Notes: generated by a model not told the origin, from the sequence alone. A stretch of 64,000 bases of DNA from Mycteria americana (GCF_035582795.1 NC_134366.1:139958756-140022755); one strand, 5' to 3'; shown: positions 22,331-35,085, numbered from the stretch's first letter. A program made the numbers and translations.

Positions 22331-23979
22331 GCACAGTGCAACTGCCCAGTTTTTCTGATTGGGCAACAGGATTAAGCTCTGGCCTTGAAAAATTGACTCC
22401 ATAAAGAATACGATGTGCACATGCCGAGTAACAACGTACCAAGTAGTCAGAGTTGATTGTTTCTGACGAACAGCAACGTTTGGCAGGCAGAGGAGCTGCC
22501 CACGCTGTTTGGCTTGTGGGAAGATAACATTTTCTATTGTTGTCTCTACAAAGCTCTTAATACACTGTTAGACAGAAAAGAGCAAGCAACAAAAGCACTG
22601 ATTTCTCCTGGAAAACAGCAACGCCTCTTCCTTGTAAAGCATTGTGGAAGGCCCTACCTGGTAGTGCTAGAAACTCCAGCTCTCCGCTTTCCCAGGGAAG
22701 CGGCAGCACAGAGCTCCTAGCCTCCTCCCAGGATTATCACTCTATCTGAAAGAGAATGTTTTTACTGTCAAAGATACTGATACAACATATGCAGAGACTA
22801 TCTGTCTCTCATTCGTGTTTTTCACCAGTTCCCCTCAGCAGTGAAAAAATCAGTCCTTGTGCCCATTTCACTGTTGCGCTGTTTCAGTCTGCAGGCTGCC
22901 TTGGCTGACAGGGTGGATGCTGTCCCTGGGCATCCAAAGAGCTAGGCATGGGGTCTAATGGAAACGGAAGAAACGGGTTTTTGCCTCTAACATCCCATAA
23001 CAAGGAAAGGGTGAGCAAAGGGTGAGGTGAGGCTTGAGATCAGACAGAAACTGATCTGTGATCCTCATCATGCAAATGAAGGACTTAGTCATGCAGTTTT
23101 CTTTTTGGAGAATGCTACCAGGCAGGAGTAGCTTGACAGCTGCGCTCTCATAATAGCCAGTTTGGATTCCTGTATACTCTTCAGTCCTGTACATTGTTTT
23201 ATTACGTTGCATTTAGATGTAGAAAACTCCATGCACCTGCACGACACAGCACTAAACCCTATATCTACTAAATCTGCCAACACAGAAGCCATTTCAGCTG
23301 GTGGAATCATTTGATGTGGTCACTCACTACAAAGTGGGTTGAAAGCACCAACTTCTCTCAAGCCCACCACTGCGGAAACAACTGCAGCATTTTACTGACG
23401 TGGGCAGGACCCAAGCGAGTAAGGCCAATTTGCGGCACACTTGAAAAATAAGTTATTTTTGAAACAAAGAAACAAGGTTCCTTTGTTCAGTTTTAACACG
23501 TTTCTTGACTTGTATTACGCACTTCTCCCTTTCCCATTCCCAAGGAAGGTTCCATTAATCATCCCTCTAATGGAAACACTTGTGTCTGATCACTGAGCAG
23601 AGGACACAGGCATAGTCTTGGGCATGCACTGAACAAGAAGCCCAAGGGAAGCCTAGCTGAAAAGTTTGGGAAAGCAAGGATGCCTTTTTAAAATAAACTT
23701 TGGAGAGGTCAGCAGGACAGCAAGGGGTCAGCATCAGGCAGCCAGTGGGTGGATGGCACAGGAGAAAGACAACAACACTTGTCATTAATTATATCTGTTG
23801 GAATGCTACACATTTTCCCCCCCAAGTGGTAGTACTCCAGACATCCAAGCACAATCTCTCCCACGTCCTACTCGACCCCAGGCAGGGCACATGCCAAGAA
23901 GCTTTCATACACTAGAAGCCAAGAAGTAGCTAATACAAGCGGAGGTTAAAGAATTTAAATTGTCCCTCCACTTTGAAAC
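22331..23979. other. Intronic stretch
   Basis: No gene, RNA or clear repeat recognised. The 87-codon plus frame at 22457-22720 and the minus frame at 22955-23212 have no recognisable motif and no matching splice sites. Confidence 0.55.
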
Positions 23980-24060
23980 ATTTTTTCTCTAGTTTAAAGC
24001 CATCCCCTCATAACTGTCTCCTCTATCAGTGAAATACATATTCTCTTAGAGCTAAATATG
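23980..24060 (-). repeat. Possible CR1 LINE fragment (antisense)
   Basis: The plus strand reads 'ctctagtttaaagccatccc', then 'ctcataactgtctcctctat'. This resembles the antisense of the CR1 3' part ('cagtttaaaaccattgccccttgtcctgtc'). It is short and diverged, so the call is tentative. Confidence 0.4.
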
Positions 24061-25279
24061 GCTAGATTTCTGTGCCCAGCCTCAAGCTAACAGAACTCTG
24101 ATTTTCTTTGCAGAGGAATAACTACTGGGAACTGGACTGCTCCGAACAAGAACTCCAGTCCTAAAAATCAATCCTGCAAGATCCTAATACCATGTACCAC
24201 TTACCCGGGTCTAGATGTATCATCTGATCTGCAAAGGTGTTTTCTCCTATAAACATTTTTTGCAAAATGTCTGCAAATGCCAGAGTGCATCACTACAGGT
24301 GATGCTCTTGCAGAACTTTGAACTATCCCTGCTTATACAGCTAATTGTTTCATAACCAGTAGTATCTTTTATTTTAATAAAATCCCCAATAAATTGTTGA
24401 TTGGCGAAGAAATGGCAGGCTAGTAATTCATAGACAGATCCATTCTCACATAACCCTGAACTCACCAAGGACATAGTCAAAGTTCACTGTCTCTTGTGAG
24501 TAGAAGGAGACAGGTATCTCTGGAGCACGATTTATCCTATCCTAAATACATAGGTGGGAGGAATCAACCTCTGGAAATGCTTCCCTCTGTACTTTCACTA
24601 TAGAGAAACCCATAAAACTAGCCCAACCTAGAAACATGTAGGTGTCTGAAAGGTATGCAAGATGTTTTAGTGACTATATGTAGTTTATGAGGAAGCTTTG
24701 GGTATTAGAACTCCAGCATAGTTGTTATAAATCATAGTAGTTATAAATCATGGAACTATATTACTTGTCTGTGTTGTGCAAATTTCTGCCCATTTCTGCA
24801 GAGTGGCCTGAGATATCTTAAAATCAGCTTGTGGGGTTCTTTAGTGTATGTGGAACAAAAAAGCAGAATTGCGGGGCGGGGGGGGGGGGGATGATTGTGC
24901 CAGAGGAGTGGGGTGTCCCCTGTACACTGCAGAACTCTGTTCTGCACTAACAGAACTAGACAGAGATAATAACTTGAGCAAGATCGATCTGGATATGCTA
25001 AGTCTTGCTAATGGGTTCTGATTATTAAGTGGGGAAGAAAAGAAAAGCCTGTGCTGGGGCCACTGAAAATCACTGCTCTACTCTGTGACTAAAGGAGAAA
25101 TTCCCCTACGATGCAGGGAAACCCCCTACCCTAAATCCATCTCTTTAAGATTGCAGTAGAAAATAATATATCTTTTTGTAGAGAACAAGGAGATCTACAG
25201 AAACAGAGAACTCCTCCAGTAGGTAAAAAAACAGACCGTGGCTGTGTTTTCATTTGAATGATGCATCCAACAGGGAATA
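24061..25279. other. Intronic stretch with G run
   Basis: Apart from the G13 run I see no gene or classifiable repeat. Minus frames at 24247-24480 and 24756-24947 are unsupported. Confidence 0.55.
24873..24890 (+). repeat. G-run (GGGG C then G13)
   Basis: A run of four G, one C and thirteen G on the plus strand, which is C-rich in the STAU2 transcript. Such a run can form G-quadruplex DNA and is prone to length errors in assembly and sequencing. Confidence 0.9.
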
Positions 25280-25360
25280 TTCAAACTGTTACTGCCTTGC
25301 CAGTTCAAGATCCAAGATGGGCTTTGAACCCACAGCTTCAGAGCCCAAGTTAAGTCACCA
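25280..25360 (+). repeat. Ancient MIR/L2-like fragment
   Basis: 'ttactgccttgccagttcaa' then 'gggctttgaacccacagctt' then 'cagagcccaagttaag' follows the order of a MIR/MIR3 segment ('gtgacttgcccaaggtca', 'gggattcgaacccaggtct', 'cagagcccatgct'). It is diverged, with small gaps. Confidence 0.5.
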
Positions 25361-26224
25361 AATGTTTTTGAGAGCTTTTATTTAATTTTTTCTCTGTAGT
25401 TTTCAAGCTTTCATACACTCATAAAACATGGGCAAAAATAGGCTCATTCTACAAACAGAAAAATATTGTGGAAGGAAACATACACTGTGGTAAGGCACAG
25501 TATCCACAGGAAAGTATTAATCATTTTTTTACCGAAAAAAGGAAAAACTACCCAATGCTGAAAAAGTGGTAGCACTGTAAAAGTAACTTGTTAGATGGAT
25601 AAAGAACTCCAGAGCGACCCACAGTGTTTGGCACTCAGAGGTCTGTTCTTCAATCCCAGCACTGAACAAGAGAGGTAAGAACAGAGACTAAGTTACACAT
25701 AAGAATTTAAAAAGCAAGCCTTCCTGCCTTCCCCTCAGGAAACAACAGCAAACAAGCCAAATAATAAGTCCGGTTGTGTTGATTTAAACCATTTGCAAAA
25801 GTGCAGTTCTGAGTTGTGCTTGTATTAACCAGAGACCGGATGCCAGGCTTCCTTTCCTGTTTTGAGAAATTCATGATAGCTAGAAACTGCTTCTCTAGGA
25901 GATGGAGAGACAGGCCTAAAACACAATGCAAACACAACGAACTCACTACTCAAAACCCCAAAGAGAAGTGAAAAAGAGACCTGACCGAATGATCAGTTTC
26001 AAAAAGAAGCACCCTCAGGTAGCAGAATTCATTCCTCAAATTGCATCTGAGACCTCATTATGAAAGCAAGTTGGCACCACACCCCAATACACTTCCTTCA
26101 CTTTAGCTCCTCTCCCTCTCTGAAAATGTGCATTGATTTTCCTGCTCTGTGCTACTTGGGCTAGTCATGGAAGTTACAGGTTAGTGAGATTTCTGTTTCA
26201 TAGTTATAAACCACATACGTGCAT

Positions 26225-27100
26225 CAATTCGTAAAGCCAGAAGGGAATCTGAGTTGGTCTAGTCTATCCTCCTGTATGTCCTACTATGATAGTGCTGTCC
26301 TTGTGTGTTGACCAGAGGAATCCTATCCTGCTCCACACAATGTTAGAGACATTTAGCAGCTTCTTTCTATGGGTAAGCATTTTTCTGCTCAGAACTCATT
26401 CTTTGTCATCTGAATTTGCGTACCTTCAGATTTTTGCTATTGGTTCTTATTATGTCCTTCTCAGATAGATCCAAGTGTCCCTTAGGAACAAAAATTTTTT
26501 TTCATAAGTGCTTTGACAGAGTCAAGTCAGGTCCCAGTTTTTTCCTTTAGACATTACACCGAACAAGCTTTCAAGTGTCTCACCAGAAGGCATTTCCCCC
26601 CACTTCCTCCAGCAAATACTGTTTTTGTGGCTGTTTTCTGAACTTACCTCAGTGTTTCCACATCCCTTTAAAAATGCTGACATCAGGACTAGATGAATTC
26701 TTCCAGCATCAGCTTGGCCAATGACCAGTGCCATATACAAGAATATACCTTGTAACTCATACTTACTGTTACCCCTGACATTCATGGTCAAGCACTGTAA
26801 TGGGAACTCTTATTCAGTTGCTCATCTTATATGACCCCTGATCAGTTACTTACTTTCAAGCTAAAATTCTCCATTCTGTCAGTATGGCTTTGATCCCTTG
26901 TTCCTTGATGAATAATTGTGCATTTAGCTGTGTCAGGATGGACTCTGTTGAATCAGCTAGGCTTACCTCATTGTATTCTACAACTTACCACCATTTAACA
27001 CTCTGATGGTGTTTGTGCTATCAGCAAACATTATCGAGAGATGATTTTATGCTTACTTCCAGACCACTGATGAACATACTGCATATAACTCAAGACTGAA
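26225..27100 (-). repeat. Old CR1-clade LINE, antisense copy (about 0.9 kb)
   Basis: The plus strand carries the reverse complement of a CR1/L3-type LINE. It opens with 'gaagggaatctgagttggtctagtctatcc' (the usual 3' end 'gaagggacctcaggaggtcatctagtccatcc'). It continues through 'attccagcatcggtcggaccaatgccatat'-like sequence near 26700-26740. It ends with 'gtgctatcagcaaacattat' and 'ttccagaccactgatgaaca' near 27015-27080, which match 'gtgtcatctgcaaacttta' and 'ttccaggtcattgatgaaaa' in antisense CR1. Many indels break any reading frame. Divergence suggests an age before the split of modern birds. Confidence 0.75.
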
Positions 27101-27689
27101 AATTAAAACTTAATTTTGAAGTGTTTATTTCTGTCTAGTGAAAAGAGCAATAGTCTATTGTGTACTGGAACAGATTTCTCAGGATAACTCAGGAAATGCT
27201 AGATATGTAATAAAAGTAAAAGGTCAGGTCACATTTTCTGCCCTCGTCTCCAGTTTTGTGTAAACTAATGATAGGATTGAAATGGAGATATTTATATGTG
27301 CCAAGAAGACACTGCGGGTCAAGCTATCTGATTTCTGTGCAGGTTAGGTACATGGACCCTCCTTTTTGAGCCTAGTACTTGGCATGCTCAAAATCCGTGG
27401 CCTGCTCACACTTCTTTGGCAGATTAGGCTCAAGGAGATATGAGATAAAAGTCTTGAACTCTGTGTATTAGTCTGCTGCATTCTCAACAGAGCTAACAAA
27501 GGAGAAAAGAAAAAAAAAGCCCTAGCCCACAAGTCTGTTACAATGTGAGAATAAAGTGGAAAATTGCCAGCAATGTAAACTATCAAACTTGAAGCTAGGA
27601 GCTTTCAGTACTATACACCTTGTTCACGCAGAACACCGTATTCTGCTGAAATGAAATGTTTGAAAGTGTCCAAAGAGATCTTGCCTACT

Positions 27690-28218
27690 TGTGGTGGGTA
27701 GACTCTGGCTGGCAGCTAAGCCCCCACCCAGCCGCTTGCTCACTTCCCCCCAGCAGGATGGGGGAGAGAACTGGAACGGAAAAAGTGAGAAAAACTCATG
27801 GGTTGATAAAGGTTAATAAGCGAAGAAAAAGGAGATAAAACCAAGTGATGCAGAGGCAATCACTCACCACCTCCCACCAGCAGACCGATGCTCAGCCAGT
27901 CTCCAAGTGATGGTCACCTCGGAAAAACTCCCCCCCTGCTTTATTGCTGAACATGATGTTATACAGCATGGAATATCTCCTCAGCCAGTTAGGGTCAGCT
28001 GTCCCAGCTGTGTCCCCTCCCAACCTCTTGCCCACCCCAGCCTGCTTGCACTGGGGCAGAGTGAGAAACGGAGGCGGCCTTGACCCTGTGCAAGCACTAT
28101 TCAGCAACAGCTAAACCAGTGGTGTGTTATCAGCACTGGTTTTGTCACAAATCTAAATTGTAGCATCATACAGGCTGCTATGAAGAAAATTAAATCCATC
28201 CCAGCCAGACCCAGTATA
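27690..28218 (-). mobile_element. Solo LTR of an avian endogenous retrovirus
   Basis: A 529-nt LTR in minus orientation. The plus strand begins TGTGGTGGGTAG and runs through 'ggatgggggagagaactgga', 'actcatgggttgataaaggt', 'cagctgtcccagctgtgtcc' and 'cttgaccctgtgcaagcact' to 'cccagccagacccagtata'. I recognise this as a common LTR of bird genomes. The terminal TG is kept and the opposite CA end is mutated to TA. Identical 5-bp copies of CTACT flank it (27685-27689 and 28219-28223), marking the target-site duplication. A 5-bp duplication fits ERVL-type elements. The TATA position reads AATAAA on the minus strand. No internal region (gag, pol, env) is present, so this is an LTR-LTR recombination product. 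It is shorter than the copies I remember, implying internal deletion. Confidence 0.9.
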
Positions 28219-31200
28219 CTACTGGGCAACAATGGAGCGATAACAGATACTGAATTCAGATTATGAAAGCAAATGGTCAGATTGCTAACAGCTCTGCTCT
28301 AGCCCACGTGGGAGTTTACCTTATTTGGCTATAGAGTATATAAAGCTGTAAACAGCTGTATATCCTGAATTCAACAGCCTGAGACTGTAGATTGTTATAA
28401 CTAACAGAGCTATGAATGCCCACCTCCTCTAAACAATCCTGTGTTTCTTTCAAGAAAATAAAAGATATCTGTATAATAAATGATAGGACTCTTTCCACAC
28501 AAGACAAACAAAGGCTTTCTTAAAACAGGAGTTGTGCTTCACTGAACTTGTACTGCTTTTTTTAAAAATAGGTTTTTATATGAAACCTATTTGTCTTTAT
28601 TGCCTTGCAGTCTTAAACTTCATGCTCTGCTTGCTTCAGTATTTGAAAATCAATTATTTCAAATTATTAACATTATGAAGAGTTAGTTGCACAGATTACC
28701 CTAAAAAAGATTGTTCAAAACATTCAAAATGCTTGAAATTATTTAGGGTGGCCTTACTTAGATGTAAAAACAATGACTATCCTTGCATCTTACTCTTTTA
28801 TTAGCTTACCAGCTCATTTTAATTCTCAAAACTCACATACTTATATATTATTCACTGTATAGTAGCAGCCTGCACTGTCTCAGTGACAGGATATTAAATA
28901 CCCTGCACGCTGTTTCCATTTAGTGTAGAAAGGAATCTAGGTCTGCTGCATCCAGAAATGGAATTAAGTTATCAGAAAATATTGATTTCAACATTGAGAA
29001 ATGTTGTGGCTTTGATGAAAAATTTACTTGTGAAATAAAGTTAAAATAAAAACAAGATAGAATGATACCTATTAATTTCAAATAGAGTACTAGAAATATG
29101 AGACAAAATTAGGTTCTGAAAATTCAGGTTTCTGCATCATCCTTACTCAACTGTGATGTTATTACTGGCCAAAACCACTTGGTTTTGTTCCCATAGCTTA
29201 GCTAAAAGTTTATTTGTTGATATATGATCCCAGAAAAATCATTCTCTGAGTTGGGATAGGAAAACAGCTTAGACATCCAGCCTTTCCTCTTGAAAGGTTT
29301 TCTAAAGGCTCCATTGCTTTGGTCAGACTTTTGTGTCTGGGCTCATAATCTGGGAAGTGCAAAGCCATGAATCCCCCAAAGTTATTATTTTATATGAAGT
29401 GACCTGTTCTCAGGCTGTTATTCCAACCAGGGAGGCTGGCAAGAAAGATGAGGGTTATACCTACCTATAGTATAATAGGCTCTTCCCACTAAGCTCCTGA
29501 AAGCTGAAACACTGTGGATTTTCTATCTTATAAATATCGAATTTAAGAAGAAAAAAGGATCAGGTAATCCATGAATTTAAGTGATGCTGGGATACCATTA
29601 CGAGCAGAAACCTTTGGACCTTTCTAAGTTTTACATTCCACTGCCTGAAGCATTTCCTTGAATTATTTCTTGCAGAGCTCAGCACGTTGAACAACGGGAT
29701 TCGAAGTTTGGAGGAGGAAGATTTGGATACACCGGAACTATTTGAGATGTGAACATCAGGTGGGAGAACGGCCATGGTCCACAGACTGTCAGTGCTCTTC
29801 AGAGCCAGACCCAGCATATTTCACTCACCTCGGTGACTACTCCCAGGGTCTGTGTCGGAGCAGTTCCCAGGGTGCATACGCTGAATGCTGCAGGAGCAGG
29901 TACCTGCTGCCTGCTCCGGGGGCCTCGCTGCAATGCCTCCCCTCATCCATGCGCTTGGATTATGTCTGCGGAAAGTCAGGGTGGAGAGAAGGCGGGAAGG
30001 AGGGCTGCTGGGCACCTGCTTCTTGTCCCTGTATGAGGCTGGGAGATAGCCAGAGTATGTACCAGCTTCAGGAGCTCAAAAGCTCAGAAGCGATTTTCTA
30101 AATAGTGAGCTCAAATATTTTTGCCAGTAGTTATATCAAATGGATTGGAAAGTTGGAGAAAGTAGGTGGTAGGGCATCTTATTAATATAACCGTACAGAT
30201 GGAAAATTACATTATTCTGAATTTTGCTCTTTTCTAGATCTGCCAGAAATAGGATATTCTGAATCCAAGGTTTCCACACATGAAAAAACACCAAATCACA
30301 TTACAAAATATTCAGGCAAAGGAGCTCTGTCTTATGACAAGTCTTATTCAATTCTCATTATTATTTATCAACAGTGTCTACCCTCAATGAGAAATTTTTA
30401 ATTCCTTGTTAAGTTTGAAGGAAGTACACAGGATGGTTTTGAGAAGTGGCTTTGCGTTCTTCCATTTAATATTAAATCTGCTTTTCTTTTTTTTTTCCCC
30501 TGAGGAAAGAAGCACCACTTCTTTACGTTCTCTTGAAATATTTTTTTCTCACTAGTTCTGATGAAACTTCAGTACTTCTGATGAAGGAGGAAGTGGAGAT
30601 GCCAACATTTGATGCTGATTCAGAGGCACCCACCACATGTTGTAAAAGCTGCTGCCTAAAAGGGATTATGTGTTCCTTGAACTATTATACGGTTAAGAAG
30701 ATATGAATAAACTTCCAAATTCCAAAATGATTAAAAAAATAGAAATACTCCCACAGAAAAGAAAAAAAAGAGAACCAAAAAGAAAGTTGATGAAATGGAA
30801 CCAATTCATGCCAAATTTTGCCAACACATTTTATATGAATAAGATGTCAGATGTCCTGGAGTTATTTATACAACTAGTCTACAAACAAGAACTGTCAGTA
30901 CCAGAAAAAATGGGTTTCATCTGCTTATTTTTTAGTTCCAGAACATTTACGAACCTGTAGCAAAGAATAATCCAAAATGACTGTCATGTTCAGTAAATTA
31001 TACAACGAAGGATCCGACTAGTTTCTTCTGCTATAATTTAGAGCAGCACTGAGGCTGATTAAGTCATGCTAGAGACTGTACAGATCGTACATGATGTGCA
31101 GTCTTCTTCGACCTCATCCTCTAGATCCTAGTTCAGAGGGTGAAAAACATCTGAAAGGAGACCAACTTTTCAGAGCTTGCTTAGTCAGATATGGCCTATT

Positions 31201-33367
31201 TCATAGATGTGATGGTCACTTTTTGCTGAGGCTAATTTTGTTGTCACTATTCTCAATCATCTCTTTGAAATACATTTAATAGCTTCAGGTCAATATTCAG
31301 TTTTTGATAAGTGTAAATTATTATCTCCTTCTTGCTTTGAAAGGTTCAGACAGAAAGAAAAGAAAAGTTAGACCCTTAACTTCACTAGTCCTTGGCATTT
31401 ATCAGAGGATTTTTTTTTAATCAACAAAGAACCATAGTGGCTGAAAATCTGAATGTAACAATCCAGGAATTACTGAACCAAACTATTTCATAATATATTG
31501 CAGTTCAGTTTCAGTATAACCCTAAGCTTTATTGCATTCTTCTCTTTAGAAGCAAATCTGCCTTAGGCATACTATTTTTGACAGTCTAGAGTACATCCTT
31601 CATAAACCTAAATTCATATGGTAAGCTCTTATTCTTAAATCCAATTTTATCCTTATTTGGGGGGAAAAAACTAAAGATAAAGATCAGTTTCTACACTTGC
31701 CCTTAGCTGCTTCAGAAAAAGGCATGCAAACTGACAAAGCTTCTTTATTTCTACTTATTATTCTAATTAGTTATCGGCAGTTTGGATCATGATTGCTTCT
31801 ATTTATACTGGGAGCCTACACATTGCACTATTTCTGCATGACTGCTTGTCAAACAGACACCTCAAACAACGATAAACAGCTCCCTTTCATAATTAGAAAT
31901 TCAGAATTTTTCAGGGGAAACAAGTGAAACATATTTTTTAGATAGAAGGTGGCTGAGCTGCGAATTGGAGCTGTATACCTCAAATTTAGTAATAGGGACA
32001 GCTAGAAGTAAAACAAAGTCCTAAAATAAAGATCAGGGCTCACAGTACATAAAGTAAACTTTTAGTAATAAAGCATATTTACACGTGTGAAATATTGAAA
32101 GTTTTTAATATGTTATGCAATATGCAGCTACACTCTGTAGGCATACTGTAAAAGTACTTCCAATGATCCTGTTCTGACTAAAAGGTTACCCACAATTAGC
32201 ATGAAATGAATGGGGTTTTTTACTAGGGAGAACAACAAAATCGTATATAGGTAGCTCTGCCTCTGTTTTGAAGGGTCATAAGGAAGAGGATGAATGTGAA
32301 ACACCAGCTTCCATTTACAAACAAACCAACATCTTCGGTCTTGTTATAAAGCCTTTACACACAGTATAGTTAGGAAAACAAAACCTGCACATCATTGTAT
32401 GTTAGGAAACGATGCAGTTAAGTCGAAGTGACAGTCAAGTTGCCATCTGAAAATTACGGCGGCTAATGGGGAGCATTGACACAAACTGTTTTTAGCCTCC
32501 GCATAAGAACCTGACGTGCCAGCGACATGCCCTACAGGTCTGACTCACAGGCTGCTCTGCGTGACAAACTTCCTCCTTCACACACTGCGGAGCAAAGTAG
32601 CACTAAGGAATTACTTGAGAGAAAGTTTGTCAACCCCTACAAATTGTGGCAGAAAGAAAGGCACCAACGATTTTAAGAAAGCAGTACTTCATTTCTTTCC
32701 AAGGAAGCTAACATAATGCAGTCTACTTGTTAAAAGCCTGCTGTGGTGAGGTGTCGAGAGCACTCCGGTTCAATGGGCTGCAGTCAGCGCGGGACGCTGA
32801 GCACATTTCAAGTTGCACCCCAAATCATGCAAGCACTCAATATGCCTACAACAGTTCTAGCAGTCATCCCGAAGATTTGCATATAACCCACAGCCACACA
32901 AAAAGAAGGTTGGAGCATATGGCAAGGTTTTTAATTGCTCCGAAAGACATGAGAGAACTTTGCACGCAACCACAAAATATTACATATCTAAATGCTTCAA
33001 AGCTGTTTGTAAAATATCACTATCATGCTGTGGGACTGATCCTGCTGTCATTCTCCTTCCGATGGCACGCAATGGCATTTATTCAAAAATACCAGCAGAG
33101 AAAACATGGAGCTGTAGTTAGAAGATGCTGATGTAAGTGTAACTCCTTCAGACACTAACAAAGGTATATGTATACAATTACAATATTTTGCAGGTTCGGA
33201 TTTGTCCTGTCATCTACCCAGTCTGTCTGCTCCAGCTTAGCAGCTTCAGTGGGGTGAGCATGCTCCCGGACAGGTGACGTGACACCTGCGAAATTCCCCT
33301 CTTGTCCCCAGCCCCTTCCTCCCCCATTCACCCTGCGTCAACAACCAGCTCTGAATATGCTATCTAA

Positions 33368-33388
33368 TCCTAGAAGTTCCTTCTAGGA
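33368..33388. repeat. Perfect 9-bp hairpin
   Basis: TCCTAGAAG, loop TTC, then CTTCTAGGA. This exact inverted repeat is short and of unknown meaning. Confidence 0.7.
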
Positions 33389-34158
33389 CTAACTTACTGC
33401 CAGTTTTGGTCAGACAGCTGCTTTATCTTACCCTGTACTCAGGGCTCAGAGTCGCACCCACTTTCACTGACAAGAAGCAGCAAATTGCATTACCCCGTTA
33501 ATCTTTGAGATTGTCACAACGATTCACAGTGTGGCATGTCAGCAGTATGGTTAAACTCAGACTTTCTGCTCCAAAAGTGAATTTTCCTTACACTTTAGAT
33601 AAAGGAAAGCCTTTGCTAAACCCTCACTACAGCAATGGTTATACAGATATTTATTTTGGTGCCAATATCTGCTTAAGCAGTTCTTCTCTGCTCCTTTTCT
33701 CTCCACTCCCCCATCACCATTCCAGCCCTTGTGTTACTCCACTAATTGCGCTGCTACAGCTGTCTATCAGGACATATCAGTGACTGGCCTACAACTAATT
33801 TGCCAGGAAAAAAGAAGTTATATTTAATGTCGGTCAGTTTTCCCATCTCATTCATCCTACAGGCCTGAAAAGTCGCACCAAGACAAGGGGTGGTGTGTCA
33901 GGCGCACGCGTTAGTGTCACCACTAACAGATGGTCTGTGCAACCATGCCCGATGAACTACATTAGAAACATGATTCATTGGGAAAGTTAATTCAGTTATA
34001 CAGGCTGACTCACAGCAGGAACCACAGGTTTATTGTGGAATAGTGCAATTATGCTATTCTCCACAGAATACCAAGGCTAGTTTGGCAAGACGGGTAAGCC
34101 AATCTAACAGTGTGTCACTGCTAAAATTAGCTGTCCAATCTCTCCCCTCCCACCCCAG

Positions 34159-34225
34159 GAACATGCTCCTGCCCCTGGTCTTCCACCACGATGGGCACCT
34201 GATTGACCCCCAAGTGGAGCTGTAA
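34159..34225 (+). other. Unrecognised candidate terminal exon (GC3-rich)
   Basis: A strong acceptor-like tract (TCTCTCCCCTCCCACCCCAG, ending at 34158) is followed by an open frame NMLLPLVFHHDGHLIDPQVEL and a TAA at 34223-34225. Most codons end in G or C, unlike the surrounding AT-rich intron. It is on the strand opposite to STAU2. I do not recognise the peptide. It could be chance, an exon of an antisense transcript or an old gene fragment. No poly(A) signal follows immediately. Confidence 0.15.
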
Positions 34226-35085
34226 ATCTATTCACATATTTTCGCAGGGTTCATTTTTTCTAGGTCTAGACCTCTGAACCGGTTCCCGTGGGGCCAGCTG
34301 CCTGCGCAAAGGAGCCAGGGCAGCCAGGCAGTTGGGAGCGAGACGGCAGGAGAGGGATGAGCCCGCCTCTTTTGGTAGCAGCTAGCAATTAAGTTGGTTT
34401 AGCTTTAGTGTCAAACTACATAATGACTAATGAAACACAAAGAAGTACTACCTGTCTGCCAGTCAATCCTCCAGGGTGCATAAAAGGGTAGGAAGGTTCA
34501 TTCTCCTGGCTTAACCTGGTGGCATGTGTTAGAACAGGGCAAAGACAGTGGATTAATTTCTGCTGAGCCGAGAGTTTTGGGAGGATAAGAGGCATGGCTC
34601 ATTAGTTCCACTAGGTGTAGGGAGGGGAAGGTGGCTTTTCACCTAGGGGCTTAGGTAAACACCGAAATTTGCAGGAAAGTGCTTTAAGCAGTCAAGCTTG
34701 AGAGGAAACATCAGACTAAAATTTGCATCTTACCTGTCTTTTTAACTAACAGTGGAGATACGTTCCATGGAAATTACATATATAGGATTAATTCTGTCTA
34801 GTCTCAATCCTGTGCAGGTTGTCATTTTTTATAGCGTTTTATCAATTCTTTGGTAAAAGGTTTCTGAAATGGCACTTCTCTCGGCGGTTTGACAATACAG
34901 AGACTTTGGCAGTAATACCAACTACAGAGTAAGAAGAGCTGATTCGGCATCTCTCTTAGCCTGAGATTTCCCACTTCTTGTAAGTGCCTATGCACCAAAT
35001 GAGAGAAGCTAGGCTGTACAGATAGAGAAAGTCTTGTAATGAAATATTATGGTGCTTGGAAGCATGCTTTTCTACTCTGAATACC

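Larger units (their letters stand above)
28224..35085. other. Intronic stretch
   Basis: No gene recognised. A perfect CCCACGTGGG palindrome (E-box core) lies at 28303-28312. A GC-richer patch lies at 29700-30060, where minus-strand GAG|GTGAGT at about 29826 resembles a donor but has no recognisable exon. Frames at 30703-30960 and 32727-33131 (134 codons, plus) have no known domain. Old repeat traces are possible around 32740-32830. Confidence 0.5.

Noticed and set aside
29821..30015. Minus-strand exon ending in a strong GAG|GTGAGT donor
   Set aside because: The frame before the donor has no STAU2 or other known similarity and no clear acceptor.
32727..33131. 134-codon plus-strand frame
   Set aside because: No recognisable domain, many low-support residues, AT-rich third positions in the second half, and possible old repeat sequence at its start.
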